DNA from: Eledone cirrhosa
Taxonomy: Eukaryota; Mollusca; Cephalopoda; Octopoda; Eledonidae
Assembly: GCA_964016885.1 (NCBI GenBank)
Contig: OZ024742.1
Location: forward strand, 359,847,436 to 359,911,435
Direction: 5' to 3'
Length of the DNA: 64,000 nucleotides
Shown in pieces: positions 1-10,925 of the stretch. Position 1 is the stretch's first letter. Every line of letters starts with the position of its first letter. The notes beneath the pieces were generated by a model, which was not told the DNA's origin, made no database searches, and saw only the letters and a program-made list of their open reading frames with translations. Position numbers and translations under genes: made by a program.

Positions 1-11
1 AAACCACTTAC

Positions 12-1033
12 CTCTGTGATATCGTTACAAGAAATGTCAATGGATACTAAATTTATGTTGGTTCTAAGGACCTGAGATAATGCTATAACAGTTGTTTCTC
101 CCATCATATTGGCTGCCACATTCAGTTCTTGAAGAGATGTGTTTCTGGTCAGAGCTTTAAAAATACAATGCCCTCCTTCATCACCAATTTTGTTCAACCT
201 CAGATTCAAGTACTTTAGTTTCTCTGTCTTAATCAATGCATGAGCCAGGGCTTGTCCTCCACAAACATGTATTTTATTGTTACATAAATTTAGTCTCAAA
301 ATCCGATCACAGCTGGTTATTAACTTGCCAATTGCTTTGGCTCCGCGATCCCCAATGTTGTTGTGTGATAAGTCAATTTCCTCTATGGTTGGGTGTTCCA
401 GTAGATGATACATCAACATGCGTGTCTGTTCATCATTCACTTTACTTCGATGAATATGAAGAACTTTTAGGGTTCTACAATTCTGAATTGCTTCACATAG
501 CTTTTGGCAATCTTTTTTAGTGAACTGAAACATAGACCAAGTAAAATTCATCCCACAGTCTCTGACACTGTAAGTAATATGTAACTCCTCAAGAGATTTC
601 AGCTGTGTCATAACTGAATACATATCAAAATGGTCACTGTCATGTTCTCTGTCACTATTAGAATCAGAATAATCATCTAAAAGATCAATAGCTTTATCTT
701 CACATGCAACAGGTGGTAATAGCTGCCCAATATTGATACATTTGATATAATCTGAAGAATACTGCAAAGTTTCATTTATTTCGGTCAGATCGGTTCTTTC
801 AGGTACAAATAATTCAATGATATTCTCTAGGTTCCTTTCAAAATACATCCGTTTCCAGTTGTTACCATAATCAGAAACATTACAGAGAGCCCAACGCTTC
901 TGACAACATCTTTTCCAATAACATTCTTCATCAATGAGCCCAGCTGTTATCTTCAGAGGTAAAGTCACTGATAACTTCTCTAGAACTTTGTCTTTGTGTT
1001 TAGGTGTCATTTTTTGAAAATATGTTGAATTAT
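12..1033 (-). CDS. TCTE1: TCTE1/DRC5 leucine-rich-repeat exon (internal exon)
   Basis: Dynein regulatory complex subunit 5 is part of the nexin-DRC that links axonemal doublets and regulates motility in cilia and sperm flagella. On the minus strand a 1022-nt exon runs from an acceptor (TTATTTCAG, then exon base 1033) to a donor (GAG|GTAAGT at 11-6). It holds two bases of a split codon plus 340 full codons. Recognisable family features are the LxxRCC-type N-terminal block (here YWKRCC), the block VRDCGMNF about residue 165, and then consecutive ribonuclease-inhibitor-type LRRs with consensus pieces such as IEEIDLSHNNIGDRGAKAI and LKYLNLRLNKIGDEGG. The family normally continues about 75 residues further, so at least one exon lies left of base 1. 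An acidic stretch (DDYSDSNSDREHDSD) sits before the LRRs, as in the vertebrate protein. The ATG at 1010 is in frame but internal, because the frame continues into exon 15483-15792. Identification is from memory of the family, not a search. Confidence 0.9.
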
Positions 1034-1059
1034 CTGAAATAAGGAATAAACTCAGTCAA

Positions 1060-1250
1060 CCATGTGATATTGTGATGTGCTGTGATGTGATATTGTGAAA
1101 TTGTGATATGAGATATATATGATGTGATATCACTATATTATGATATTATATGATATGATGATTTGATGATGAAATGATATAATATGATACTATATATGAT
1201 ATTATATTATGATATTGTAATATATGTTGTGATATTATTATATTCAATCA
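1060..1250. repeat. AT-rich (TGATAT)-type low-complexity tract in the TCTE1 intron
   Basis: Degenerate repeats of tgatat, tgtgat and tatgat fill this stretch just inside the intron, next to the LRR exon acceptor. No coding potential is seen. Confidence 0.7.
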
Positions 1251-1750
1251 TTAGAAGATCAAAGTCTTTATAAGCACTCCTCTCTTCAGTTAATTAACTT
1301 CCATCTCACTGCAAATGTAGGAATGTTGCCATTTATAGTCCTTTAAAAACAAGAATATTTTGCATTTTTTAAACTCTCCCCAGAAAATTCAGTTCAATAG
1401 ATGTATTTAAAAAATAAGGAACCTTTTCATTACCATATTTCTAGTGAAAACACTGGCTATGATTTACAAATAATATTTTAAATAATAAAAAATTCAAAGG
1501 AAATTTTATCATTATTAAGCTTGTTTGGAACATAACTTAAAGATTCTTATATAAAATTATGATAAAAGCCTTTTAGATAAATGTTAACATTTTAAAATAA
1601 ACAGTAATTTATCATAGAACCATGGGTTGTTTCAGGTTGTTTGGTATCACAAAGTTCATAATACATTTACACAATCTGTTGTGAGTCAGGCAGATGGTGA
1701 CCTTTGAAAAGATTTTTAAAGAAATAGAAACTTATGTCCAACCAAGTATC

Positions 1751-1948
1751 CTACACTTCCAACTAACTTACCCTCCACCTCTGGGTCCTGGATGACAGGA
1801 TAGAGAATACATTACCCCAGAGGTCAGCAAGAAATGTCCTGGATCAGACACTCCACCTCACAGGGTCTCACACCTGTGTGCAGCCAATTCGGCTCCAATA
1901 GCAGTAAGTAGGGATGTAGTCTCGGGGCCAAGAATGCTAGAAGTCTCC
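1751..1948. repeat. Unclassified interspersed repeat, copy 1
   Basis: This block aligns along its length with 2481-2668. Shared blocks are the 'aactaacttaccc' start, 'ctgggtcc', 'acaggat-gagaata', 'cactccacct', 'caattgcaatgggtagggatgt-g-ctcg-gg-ccaaga' and the end 'gaag'. The two copies are clearly diverged and in the same orientation. I do not recognise the family and see no terminal repeats. Confidence 0.6.
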
Positions 1949-2142
1949 ATTGCTACGGACTCTACCACAAACCTATCACTGTATCAGTAGAAGAGGAGCA
2001 GATGTGAAAGTAGGACAAGTTGATGGCTACATTTGATGCATCGCATTAGAGTTATACCTATCTTCATAAGCTGAAGAAACTTCCAGTTAGTATCTAGCCA
2101 TTGTGACTTCCCTGGCTGCAGAAAATACTTTTTCTGCTCCAT

Positions 2143-2368
2143 TTAACCATTTAGCATTTACATTGTTCTATATATATTATTGTATTTTCATGGTAAAGAC
2201 TTTATCTTACACAAAATCTCACAATGTCGAATCTATCAGATTTGGATATTATCAATGTAGAGAACAATACCTTAACATCAGTATGAGTTGCCAGTTATGG
2301 CCCATTTGAAGAGAAAGAGGTGAGAGAATTTGGACCAGATATGGCTGGTTTAAATGCTAAAGGGTTAA
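2143..2368. mobile_element. piggyBac-like MITE with TTAA target duplication
   Basis: The 226-bp element is bounded by TTAA on both sides (2143-2146 and 2365-2368). Its terminal inverted repeats read CC(A/C)TTTAGCATTTA at the left and TAAATGCTAAAGGG at the right. TTAA duplication with CCC-starting ends is the hallmark of piggyBac-type transposons. There is no ORF, so it is non-autonomous. Related copies are at 30098-30322 and 32248-32511. Confidence 0.78.
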
Positions 2369-2480
2369 ACAACTAAGAATTGAAAGTAATTTTTTACTTT
2401 TATAATAGTTTTGCAAAACGAAACAAATTTACAGTAAAACACTAAATGTTCCTATGAAGAGATGATGTCTGAATGAGAAT

Positions 2481-2668
2481 CCTCCATCTTCAACTAACTT
2501 ACCCCCATCCCCACTCCTGGGTCCCAGCCAACAGGATGGAGAATATATTGGCCCAGAGGATGGTGAGGGAGATATACTGGAACAGCCACTCCACCTGTGG
2601 GTGGCCAACTCCCCTCCAATTGCAATGGGTAGGGATGTGGCTCGGAGGCCAAGAACTCTGGAAGAATA
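2481..2668. repeat. Unclassified interspersed repeat, copy 2
   Basis: Same-orientation diverged copy of 1751-1948. Short ORFs on both strands here are accidental and not shared by the two copies. The stretch 2690-3050 that follows shows nothing I can assign. Confidence 0.6.
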
Positions 2669-3072
2669 GAAATTGAACACTATATGTCACAACAGTATCC
2701 CTATGTCTCCAACAGGAGTCACAGCTCCATACATATATATCATTATCTAAGATTATTAATGAATAATTGAAAGCTTGCTGTAGACTCAGCTTGCAGTAAA
2801 CTTTGCTACATCAATGTATTTTCCAAGCAACGTCCCTGAGGGTTCACGAGTATAACAGAAGTAATTAATATATAACAAGTTACATAAGATAGTTAGAATA
2901 GTAAATATATTCCAGAGACTGAAAGACTGTGATAATTGAACATAATTTTATTGATATGTAACAAACAGACAATTTAGATTTTACTCACATATCGACATTT
3001 ATTCGTATTCAACTATCGTTTTACTTTCAGAAAGAAGATAATTTGGACATAGATATAACATGCAGACATTAA

Positions 3073-3140
3073 ACGATGATGATAATGTTGATGGTAGTGA
3101 TGATGATGATGATAATGATGATAATGATGTTGATGACATA
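3073..3140. repeat. (GAT/AAT)n trinucleotide repeat
   Basis: Imperfect gatgataatgatg microsatellite. Similar (GAT)n tails end the RTE LINEs here, so it may be an old LINE tail. Confidence 0.7.
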
Positions 3141-3266
3141 ACAGGATTACGGCTGAAAGTGCCAGACAGTTGAAATGGGTTAGAGTTTAGCTTCTGTGAA
3201 AAACCGACTTCTAAATATGAGCTTCATTGGAGAGTTAAAACTATTTACAGCAAATCAACCTGTGAG

Positions 3267-3540
3267 GTCAGGCCTATGCCTGCTACTGGTACATCTAACC
3301 CAGTATAATCTGTTTCATGGTCAATATCAGACCAGATCCGGCTTCTGTCTGCTACTGGTACCATCTAACCCAGTATAACCTGTTTCATGGTCAATATCAG
3401 ACCAGATCAGGCTTCTGTCTGCTACTGGTACCATCTAACCCAGTATAACCTGTTTCATGGTCAATATCAGACCAGATCAGGCTTCTGTCTGCTACTGGTA
3501 CCATGTAACCCAGTACAACCTGTTTCATGGTCAATATCAA
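3267..3540. repeat. 70-bp tandem repeat, about 3.8 copies
   Basis: The phrase 'tgctactggtac' recurs at 3281, 3350, 3420 and 3490 with nearly identical intervening sequence (period 69-70 bp). Unit content is 'ctaacccagtataacctgtttcatggtcaatatcagaccag', split here only for description. It abuts the LINE fragment at 3545. Confidence 0.85.
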
Positions 3541-3544
3541 TATC

Positions 3545-3880
3545 ATGGTAAATGAGAACGACCGAGCATGGATGTGTTGAGATAGAAACTGTCTGAGACG
3601 GATAAATTGAAGTGTGCAGGAGAGGAGACTGAGATGGTATGGACATGTGACGCGCAGGGAAGATGACCAATGGGTAAAGAAGTACCAAGAAATGCCAGTT
3701 GAAGGAAGATATAGTAGAGGAAGACCACGAAAAACATGGGCGGAGGTGGTGAGAGTAGACCTCAGATCGCTGAAGCTCACGGTGGAGATGATGAAGGACC
3801 GTGGAGAGATGCTGTGCTGAATAGGACCCGTCCTACCCTTGCAAGCAGGGAAAAGTGGATGTTAAATGATGATGATATAC
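3545..3880 (+). mobile_element. RTE-type LINE 3' fragment (family B)
   Basis: The translation carries the usual C-terminal motif of these LINE polyproteins, RRLRWYGHVTRRED followed by GRPRKTWAEVVR, and then a 3' tail leading into 'tgttaaatgatgatgat'. It is strongly 5'-truncated and has lost a few codons near the end compared with the copy at 63254-63678. The following 3890-4315 stretch is non-repetitive with nothing recognised. Confidence 0.75.
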
Positions 3881-4319
3881 GTTAATAGTTTTTGTATATC
3901 TTTGTATTTGCTTTGTATTTTATCAAATTTAAAAAAAATACTTTTTGATAGATTCAACTGATGCTTTCTCAACCTGCACACTAACATTGTAAGAGGGAAA
4001 TGACAGTTCAGGAACCAAGAACACCAGAAGACTTGATTGTGACTGTCATGAAAAGGAAGTGATATTTGGATACCTCCACCCCTCTACGGGTGGCAGTGTT
4101 GTTGTTTTGGATCGAAATAATAAGGTTGGAGCCAGAGATTATGTCACAGCATGTGGCATCTCTATTCATTTTCCTCACAGTACCCCAACATAGCTCATTT
4201 TTACTATACTATATGCATCATTATGCCATTTAACCCTAAGTTTCCAAACCTAGCTCTGGTTGTATGAAATAAAACCATCCATTTTAAAAGTTTCTAGTTT
4301 AAATTAAAATCTTCCAATA

Positions 4320-4365
<46 letters not shown>

Positions 4366-4368
<3 letters not shown>

Positions 4369-7072
4369 CTCCCAACATAGACTGATAATTAGCGACCTCA
4401 TAGTCAGGACGAGACGTACTCGACAGCAGAAGAGGACTATCCTCAGGAGAAAAATATGGAAGCTAAAGGACCCCACAGCCAGGAATAAATTTCAAAGCAT
4501 ATTACTTGATGCTTTCGACAGTAAGGAAGAACATTTAGAGTCGGACAATATAGAGGGAGAGTGGGAATTTCTGAAAGCAAACCTGCTGTTGGCGACAGAC
4601 GAAGTCTGTGGCTGGAGCAGGCCTGTAGGCAGGAGGAGAGTAACATGGTGGTGGAACAGTAAGGTGGAGGGGTCAATTAAGGCCAAAAAGCAGGCTTGGA
4701 AAGTATGGCGGGATGGGGGAAGTAGAGAAGACTATCAAGTGGCCAGGAGGGAAGCTAGGAGACAAGTGTACTTAGCAAGAAGGGAAGCTGAGGAAAGAAA
4801 GTTCAAGCATGTTCTACAACGCGATGACCAAAAACGTGAGGTGTTCAGGATTGCTAGGCAATGCGTCAAGGAAAACCGTGATATTGTCGGGGAGAAGTGT
4901 GTACTAAACGACGATGGTACACTTGCCATCACCGACGCTGATAAGAAGGTAGCTTGGAAGTGTCACTATGAAAGGCTACTAAATGAGGAGAATAAATGGG
5001 AGAAAGACAGTCTCCCCCATATCGACCCAATAGAGGGACCAGCAGTGTTAGTCGAGGGGAGTATAATAAGTAAGGCAATCAAGGATATGAAGACGGGTAA
5101 GGCGGCTGGGCCTTCGGAAATAGTTGCTGAGATGCTGAAGGCATCTGGCACGGTGGGACACACCATGGTCACCCACATAGTTAACCAAGTCGTACAGAAT
5201 GGGGTTGTTCCGAAGGACTGGCATAGCAGCATCATCGTTAACTGTTATAAGGGTAAAGGAGACGCCCTAGATAGGAGTAACTATAGAGGCATTAAATTAA
5301 TCGACCAGGTCATGAAGGTCACGGAAAAAGTAATAGCGCAACTAATCAGAGAGAGAATTGACCTAGATGAAATGCAGTTCGGGTTTGTGTCAGGCAAAAG
5401 TACCACAGACGCTCTTTTCATAGTACGACAACTACAGGAGAAGTACCTAGCTAAAGGTAAACCCCTCTACTTAGCTTTTGTCGACTTGGAGAAAGCCTTC
5501 GACAGAGTCCCCCGCTCCATTATCTGGTGGGCTCTTAGAAAACTAGGCGTTGACGAATGGCTTGTGAGGGCTATACAAGCCATGTATAAAGAAACAGTCA
5601 GCAAGGTTAGAATTAACAACGAATATAGTGAAGAGTTTAGCGTAAAAGTTGGCGTCCATCAGGGCTCTGTTCTCAGCCCCCTACTATTTATTATTGCCCT
5701 TCAGGCTATAACAGAGGAGTTCAAGACAGGCTGCCCATGGGAACTCCTATACGCAGACGACCTGACACTCATAGCGGAATCAATAGCTGAGCTAGAGAAG
5801 AAATTCCAAACATGGAAGCACGGCCTAGAGTCAAAAGGACTTAAAATTAACCTGGCTAAGACCAAAGTTCTAGTTTGTAGGAAAGAAAACAAGGCGGCGA
5901 TCCCTTCTGAGAAATGGTCGTGCTCGGTGTGTAGGAAAGGCGTAGGTAGAAACTCCATTTTATGTCCTAAATGCAAAGTATGGGTGCATAAAAGATGTAG
6001 TGGGATCACAGGTAAGCTAACTAAGAACATAGATTTTACATGTGGCCGGTGTTCTGGTGCAATAAGTAGCAGCAAGTGCCCACAAAATACTAGCTCTTTC
6101 AATTGCGCAGAGGGTTCTATAGAAATAGTGGACAGCTTCCGTTACCTGGGCGATAAAATCAGCAGTGGGGGAGGGTGCTCTGAAAGTACTGTAGCTAGAG
6201 TCAGAACTGGTTGGAAAAAGTTCAGAGAGCTTATACCACTATTAGCTGCTAAAGGGTTCTCCCTAAAAATGAAAGGCAGGTTGTACGATGCCTGCATACG
6301 AACAGCAATGATGCATGGCAGTGAGACCTGGGCATTGTGTGCAGAGGATATACGCAGACTAGAGAGGAACGAAGCTTGCATGCTCCGCTGGATGTGTAAC
6401 AGTAATATACGTGAACGGCAAAGCATAAACGAACTAAGGAAAAAATTAGAGATAAGAGGGATCAGATGTTGTTTACTCGAGAGAAGGCTACGTTGGTATG
6501 GACACGTGATGCGCATGAAAGTCGATAGCTGTATAACAAAGTGCAGGGCAATGAAGATAGACGGTAGCCACGGAATAGGCAGACCTAGAAAAACCTGGGA
6601 CAAGCTGATAAACTCCGACCTCACACACTTACACCTCTCCAAGACAATGTCACTGGACCGAGACCTTTGGCGGTACTCAGTAACAGAGAAGACCCGCCTT
6701 GCCAGTAGGCATCTCTAACAAAATACACCCTGTCCCGCCACCACCCCCACCCCATCCACACCACCCCGTTCTATGTAAAGTTATGTTGGTGCCGCGCCAT
6801 CGAGGCCGAAACAAATGAGATCGTGTAGGTGTCACGACAAAAAAACACACAGTCCACACTGTAATGTGGCCGTGTAGGCAACACGGTAAAAACCTCCCAG
6901 ACCCACACTGTAAATGTGGTTGGTGTTAGGAAGGGCATCCAACTGTAGAAAACCTGCCAGACAGTCCTATGCGAGCAAGACAATCACTCTTGCCTCAAGT
7001 GGGACTACCCCCGTCCAAACCCATGCAAGCGTGGAACACGGACGTTAAACGTTGATGATGATGATGATGATA
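4366..7072 (+). mobile_element. RTE-type LINE, family A copy 1 (5'-truncated, intact RT)
   Basis: The element starts directly at the end of a (TA)n tract (4320-4365). The first codons, in frame with the RT, read (S)QHRLIISDL, the C-terminal end of an APE-type endonuclease, so truncation fell inside the endonuclease domain. The 3' end is 'gttgatgatgatgatgatgatgat', followed again by (TA)n. The untranslated 3' region (6719-7050) is shared with copies at 12627, 17207 and 19242. The stretch 7085-7685 to the right has no recognised feature. Confidence 0.9.
4589..6718 (+). CDS. LINE reverse transcriptase with embedded PHD-type finger
   Basis: This 709-codon uninterrupted frame encodes the retrotransposon reverse transcriptase. 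The frame is open a further 74 codons upstream to 4367, so the Met at 4589 is just the first ATG, not a proven start. RT motifs seen are NYRGIKLI (about 231), FVDLEKAFDRV (297), VHQGSVLSPLLF (355) and the catalytic LLYADDL (387-393). A C4HC3 cluster follows at C445, C448, C459, C462, H467, C470, C485 and C488, with PHD-finger spacing. The C-terminus has RRLRWYGHVMRM and GRPRKTW. It is about 98 percent identical at protein level to the copy at 12662-14335 by eye, indicating recent activity. It lies in the TCTE1 intron on the opposite strand and is a mobile-element gene, not a host gene. Confidence 0.88.
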   Translation: MATDEVCGWSRPVGRRRVTWWWNSKVEGSIKAKKQAWKVWRDGGSREDYQVARREARRQVYLARREAEERKFKHVLQRDDQKREVFRIARQCVKENRDIVGEKCVLNDDGTLAITDADKKVAWKCHYERLLNEENKWEKDSLPHIDPIEGPAVLVEGSIISKAIKDMKTGKAAGPSEIVAEMLKASGTVGHTMVTHIVNQVVQNGVVPKDWHSSIIVNCYKGKGDALDRSNYRGIKLIDQVMKVTEKVIAQLIRERIDLDEMQFGFVSGKSTTDALFIVRQLQEKYLAKGKPLYLAFVDLEKAFDRVPRSIIWWALRKLGVDEWLVRAIQAMYKETVSKVRINNEYSEEFSVKVGVHQGSVLSPLLFIIALQAITEEFKTGCPWELLYADDLTLIAESIAELEKKFQTWKHGLESKGLKINLAKTKVLVCRKENKAAIPSEKWSCSVCRKGVGRNSILCPKCKVWVHKRCSGITGKLTKNIDFTCGRCSGAISSSKCPQNTSSFNCAEGSIEIVDSFRYLGDKISSGGGCSESTVARVRTGWKKFRELIPLLAAKGFSLKMKGRLYDACIRTAMMHGSETWALCAEDIRRLERNEACMLRWMCNSNIRERQSINELRKKLEIRGIRCCLLERRLRWYGHVMRMKVDSCITKCRAMKIDGSHGIGRPRKTWDKLINSDLTHLHLSKTMSLDRDLWRYSVTEKTRLASRHL

Positions 7073-7685
7073 TATATATATATAAGAACCTTACATTAAG
7101 TTACTATCTTACTAATGAAATAATTGATAATTTTAGTAAATCTCTCAAAATTCTTCATTCACTAATTGAAAGAGTGTATTTCATTAGAAATACGGTCATG
7201 AAAGTTTTAAATTACCTACTTATAGTACGGTTGGTAATCCATTAATAATTACCTAATCATATGAAATGAATCTTTGTTTCATAATGTTTTACTTTTTTTA
7301 AGCAACATTGTCTCGAAAACCGAGATGGAGCACAAGAATTCATAGGATGAGAAAAACTCAACACAAGTAAGTTGTTAAAACAGCAAAATGCCGTCAATGA
7401 TAGCATCAGGTAAAAATTACCTCAAAGGACAGAAATCAGTAGCAAAAGTGATAGGAAGAAAGAAAAAGTAAAAATGAATGAGACAAGATCACACACATCT
7501 TTTAACCTCTTCAGTTCATAGACTGGCTGTGGTATCGCACAATTTAAATGAAAGTACCACATAAAATTGTCAGCTCATGCATCAGAAAAATATTTCTGTT
7601 GGTATGGTGTGTGCACAATAAAACAAATGAGACAGATCAGAAAGAGAAGTAAAGTTTTTTTTAAAAGGATTCGTGTTATGTTATT

Positions 7686-7868
7686 AGTTGGCAGCATCGG
7701 TAGAGAGTCAGACACCATGCTTTGACGCATAGAGTTACGGCCCTTGCCTTTCTGAGTTCAAATTCCACCGAGGTTAACTTTACCTTTCATCTTTACGGGG
7801 TCGATAAAATAAAGTACCAGTAATGCACTGGGTAATTGCTGGCCTTGTGCCAAAAGTAGAAACACTTA
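7686..7868 (+). mobile_element. tRNA-derived cephalopod SINE
   Basis: The tRNA-like head 'ggcagcatcggtagagagtcagacaccatg' carries a B-box-like 'gagttcaaattccacc', followed by 'tttacggggtcgataaaataaagtaccagt' and a 3' end 'ccaaaagtagaaaca'. This matches the coleoid SINE layout and the copies at 8328, 30903, 31752 and 32926. Confidence 0.85.
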
Positions 7869-7989
7869 TTAGTATGCGAAGGTATGTGTGGCGTAGTGGT
7901 TAGGTTGCTCAGTTCACCATCCTATGGAGTTCTATTGCCAATAAAATATTGTCTCATTTGAGCAAGATACGTTATATCACAATCAGCTG

Positions 7990-8160
7990 GTAAAATTGAG
8001 TTACACCTGTAATTCCAAGAGCCAACCTGTTATGTATTGTACCATGCTGAATCTCCATGGAAATTGGGTTAAGAGTACATGTGTCTATAGAATGCTCAGG
8101 CACTTGCATGTTAATTTCAAACATCTGAAACTCATTGTCAGAAGTGATGGAGGTCCAACA
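7990..8160 (+). mobile_element. Fragment of a conserved cephalopod interspersed element
   Basis: Blocks 'catgctgaatctcc', 'gtacatgtgtctatagaatgctcag' and 'cacttgcatgttaatttca' recur in diverged form at 32520-32680 and 55985-56125. The repeat is probably the conserved central part of a longer SINE; the family name is uncertain. Confidence 0.55.
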
Positions 8161-8312
8161 CACACACACACACAATAGTATATTTTGTTGATAGAGTAGA
8201 TGAATGGATAAATAAACAGATGGGTGAATACATAGAGAGATATCTTTCTTTATTTGCCACATACAAAAATGGGACATTACAAGACGTGACGGCGGGGGTT
8301 TTACATAAAATC

Positions 8313-8530
8313 TTTAACAATAATAATTGTTTCTACTTTTGGCATAAGGCCAGCAATTATCCCAGTGTATTACTGGTACTTTATTTTATCGACCCCGTAA
8401 GGATGAAAGGCAAAGTTAACCTTGGCGGGATTTGAACTCAGACCATAAAGGGCTGTAACTCTTTGCTACAAAGCTTGGCGTCCGACCCTCTACTGATACT
8501 GCCAATCCACCGCCCTTTAACAATAATAAT
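8313..8530 (-). mobile_element. tRNA-derived SINE with 15-bp target duplication
   Basis: The body at 8328-8515 reads as a SINE on the minus strand: head 'gggcggtggattggcagtatcagtagaggg', B-box-like 'gagttcaaatcccgcc', 'cgataaaataaagtaccagt' block. It is flanked by the perfect duplication TTTAACAATAATAAT at 8313-8327 and 8516-8530. Confidence 0.9.
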
Positions 8531-8668
8531 GGATAACATTAGAATTTATAAAAAATAAAACAATCAAAATCCCCAATAGGGAGGGACGATACTGCAGGGT
8601 TGTTTTACACCCTGTGGATAGAACAACCCTCAACGCCAGGAACACATCTTCCCTCTGTCTTCTTCAAC

Positions 8669-9331
8669 CTACATGTTTATATACAGAGAAGGCCCATTCA
8701 CTCGGGCCATTTTCGCCACATTCACCCACCTTTCAGTGAATTTACTGGGGTGTAGCACCTCTCTCTCCACTCTCACCTTCCTTCTGAAGTGGTACTTAAA
8801 GAAGGGGATGAGTTGTTGTCCAGAGAGAAAGGTGTTTGCCTCTTTCGCTATAGACACCAGACAGAGGAAAACTGCCTCTCCTTCATTCTTAAATGAAGGT
8901 GGCGGATTGATCCTCACGATGGACTCGGCTGACAACTGGATGCGTCCTACACATGACAGTAGCTGTTCAACATAATCGGTCACCTTTGGGCACTGAACAA
9001 TTGCGTGCAGAATGGTTTTGATGTCCTGCTCGCATCTTGGACAGGCCCTTTTGGTAGGATCTCTGCCAGGGAATCCGTGCCTGTAGATTTTATCTTGAAC
9101 TGGTAGAGCTCCTCAGTAGCACTGCCAGGACAGAGACTGCTGGAAGTTATCCATAGGCCCTGGACTGAAAGTCCTCCCAAACAGACTGGTCAGTTTGTCC
9201 TCCTCAATGACTAGAATTTCCCTGAGAACATCATTGCACTTATCCTCCATTAATCCCCTATAGACTGTTGAAGTGGAATCTGCACTGATTGCTGTTTCGC
9301 TTGGTAGAGGGCTGTGAGGACCTGAAGGCAC
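8669..9331 (-). pseudogene. Tx1-like LINE ORF2 C-terminal part
   Basis: Across frames it encodes the post-RT region: SLFGRTFSPGPMDNFQQSL, WQCY, then a zinc-knuckle ACPRCEQDIKTILHAIVQC (C-x2-C-x8-H-x5-C), then a helical C-terminus ending ARVNGPSLYINM. At least one frameshift near 9100 separates the pieces. Confidence 0.7.
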
Positions 9332-9337
9332 TCAACA

Positions 9338-9535
9338 TTCTATAGGGGATTAGTGGAGGATAAGTGCGACGATGTTCTCGGGGAAACGCTAGGCATCAAG
9401 GAAGACGAACTGACCAGTCTGTTTGGGAGGACTTTCCGTCCAGGGCTTATGGATAACTTCCAGAAGTCTCTGGCCTGGCAGTGCTACCGAGCAGCTCTAC
9501 CAGTTCAAGACAAAACCCAGGACTGCAGCTCTGTT
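9338..9535 (+). pseudogene. Inverted duplicate of the LINE ORF2 segment
   Basis: On the plus strand this stretch encodes MEDKCDDVLGETLGIKEDEL followed by SLFGRTFRPG and MDNFQKSLAWQCY. It is the counterpart of the minus-strand segment 9119-9321 (MEDKCNDVLREILVIEEDKL and so on). The two form a diverged inverted repeat about 190 bp long. Confidence 0.75.
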
Positions 9536-10925
9536 AGTGAGACGGTCAGGAATACTTGGAGATGGTGTAGCCTCAGCATGTGTTTGTGCATCATCAGCCA
9601 TGGCATGCCAAGCCCTCCATTAGAAGGGTGTTGACAGCAGATGGATCTCCTCACCAATGGAGCCTGTTTCTTCCAGAGGAACTTGAAGAGTAGGCATTCC
9701 ATTTTGGTGAGGTGTTCACGGGGACAAGGCACGATTGTCAAGCGGTAGTAGATGACGGACACTATGTATGTGTTCGCCACCTCCGCTCGACCTTTCAAGG
9801 AGAGTTTCCACTCAGCCCACTTCTGGGTGAGTGCAAACATTTTTGCCATAACCTCGTTCCAATTCTTGTCCACCTGGAGATCTGGACCAAACCAGATCCC
9901 GAGCAATTTCACCAGTCCTTCCGTCCAGTGTCCAATGACACTGTCGGAAGGCATGGGTTTGCTTCTCCATGTGCCGAGTTGCAAACCAACAGACTTGTTT
10001 GGGTTTAGTCTTGCTCCTGTCAACGTTTCGTATTCCTGTAATAGGTTGCCGATTACCCCGATTTCCGACACCATCACGGTTATGTCGTCGGCAGAGGCCG
10101 ACACTGGTTTCCGCAGTCCTGGTTCGATCGGGATGCCCTGCAACAGCTCCAACTTCCGCAGTAACGGCTCGAGAGTCAGTACATACAGAATGGAGGAGAG
10201 AGGACATCCCTGACGGATGGAACACATGATTTGGAATGACTCCGAATGGCTGCCGAGCAGATGCTGGTGTGTATGGCAGCGATCCAGCCTCTGAAGACGG
10301 GACCGAAGCTGGCCGCCTTGAGAACCACTTCCAAGTATTGATGGTCGACCCTATCAAATGCCTAAGACTGATCTAAATTGATCAGAGCCCCACCGAAGCC
10401 AGGTTTACACCCTACCCTCGCTATGATGTATCGCATGAGGTGGAAGTTGTTGTGTATGGACCTGGTCGAGATTGCACATGCTTGCGCTTCACCTACCAGG
10501 TTCTTGACGATATGCGCCAGCCTCGTTACTAACACCTTGGCCAAAATCTTTAACTCTGTGTTGAGCAGAGTTATGGGCCTGAAATTGCTTATCTCATCTT
10601 TCCTGATCAGCATTACTACGCCTCTGCCTACAGAACTGGGAATCCTCCCGTTCTGCTGCCAGTTGCAGTAGACCGCTTCGAGGATGCCAGAGAACAAGTC
10701 TGGCATGCCTATGTAAAACTCATAGGGTAGACCATCTAAACCGGGTGATATGTGTTTCCCACAGTGGCCTAGGGCATCTTCTATTTCATCCCGCTGTGAT
10801 CGGCTTTTCAAAGCTCTCTGCATCCGTGCTCGAGAGTCGTGGTAGGAACTGAAGTCCATCACCTTGCTCAACGTACCGCTAGGCCCGAACAGTTGTGTAA
10901 AGTGGTGTTGGAAGGCCGTGCACAT
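9505..10925 (-). pseudogene. Tx1/L1-like LINE reverse transcriptase (frameshifted)
   Basis: Reading leftward: SPGLDGLPYEFYI, then NFRPITLLNTELKILAKVL (RT motif 2 region), then LINLDQS followed by a stop and AFDRVDHQYLEVV (motif A region), then RQGCPLSSILYVL (motif B), then SADDITVMV, the YADD box with Tyr replaced by Ser. At least one stop near 10362 and a frameshift near 10230 separate the parts, so no active enzyme is expected. The motif style fits the Tx1/L1 group rather than RTE. Confidence 0.78.

Noticed and set aside
1008..1010. ATG at 1010 as the TCTE1 start codon
   Set aside because: The frame continues upstream to a splice acceptor and joins exactly to the conserved block encoded at 15483-15792.
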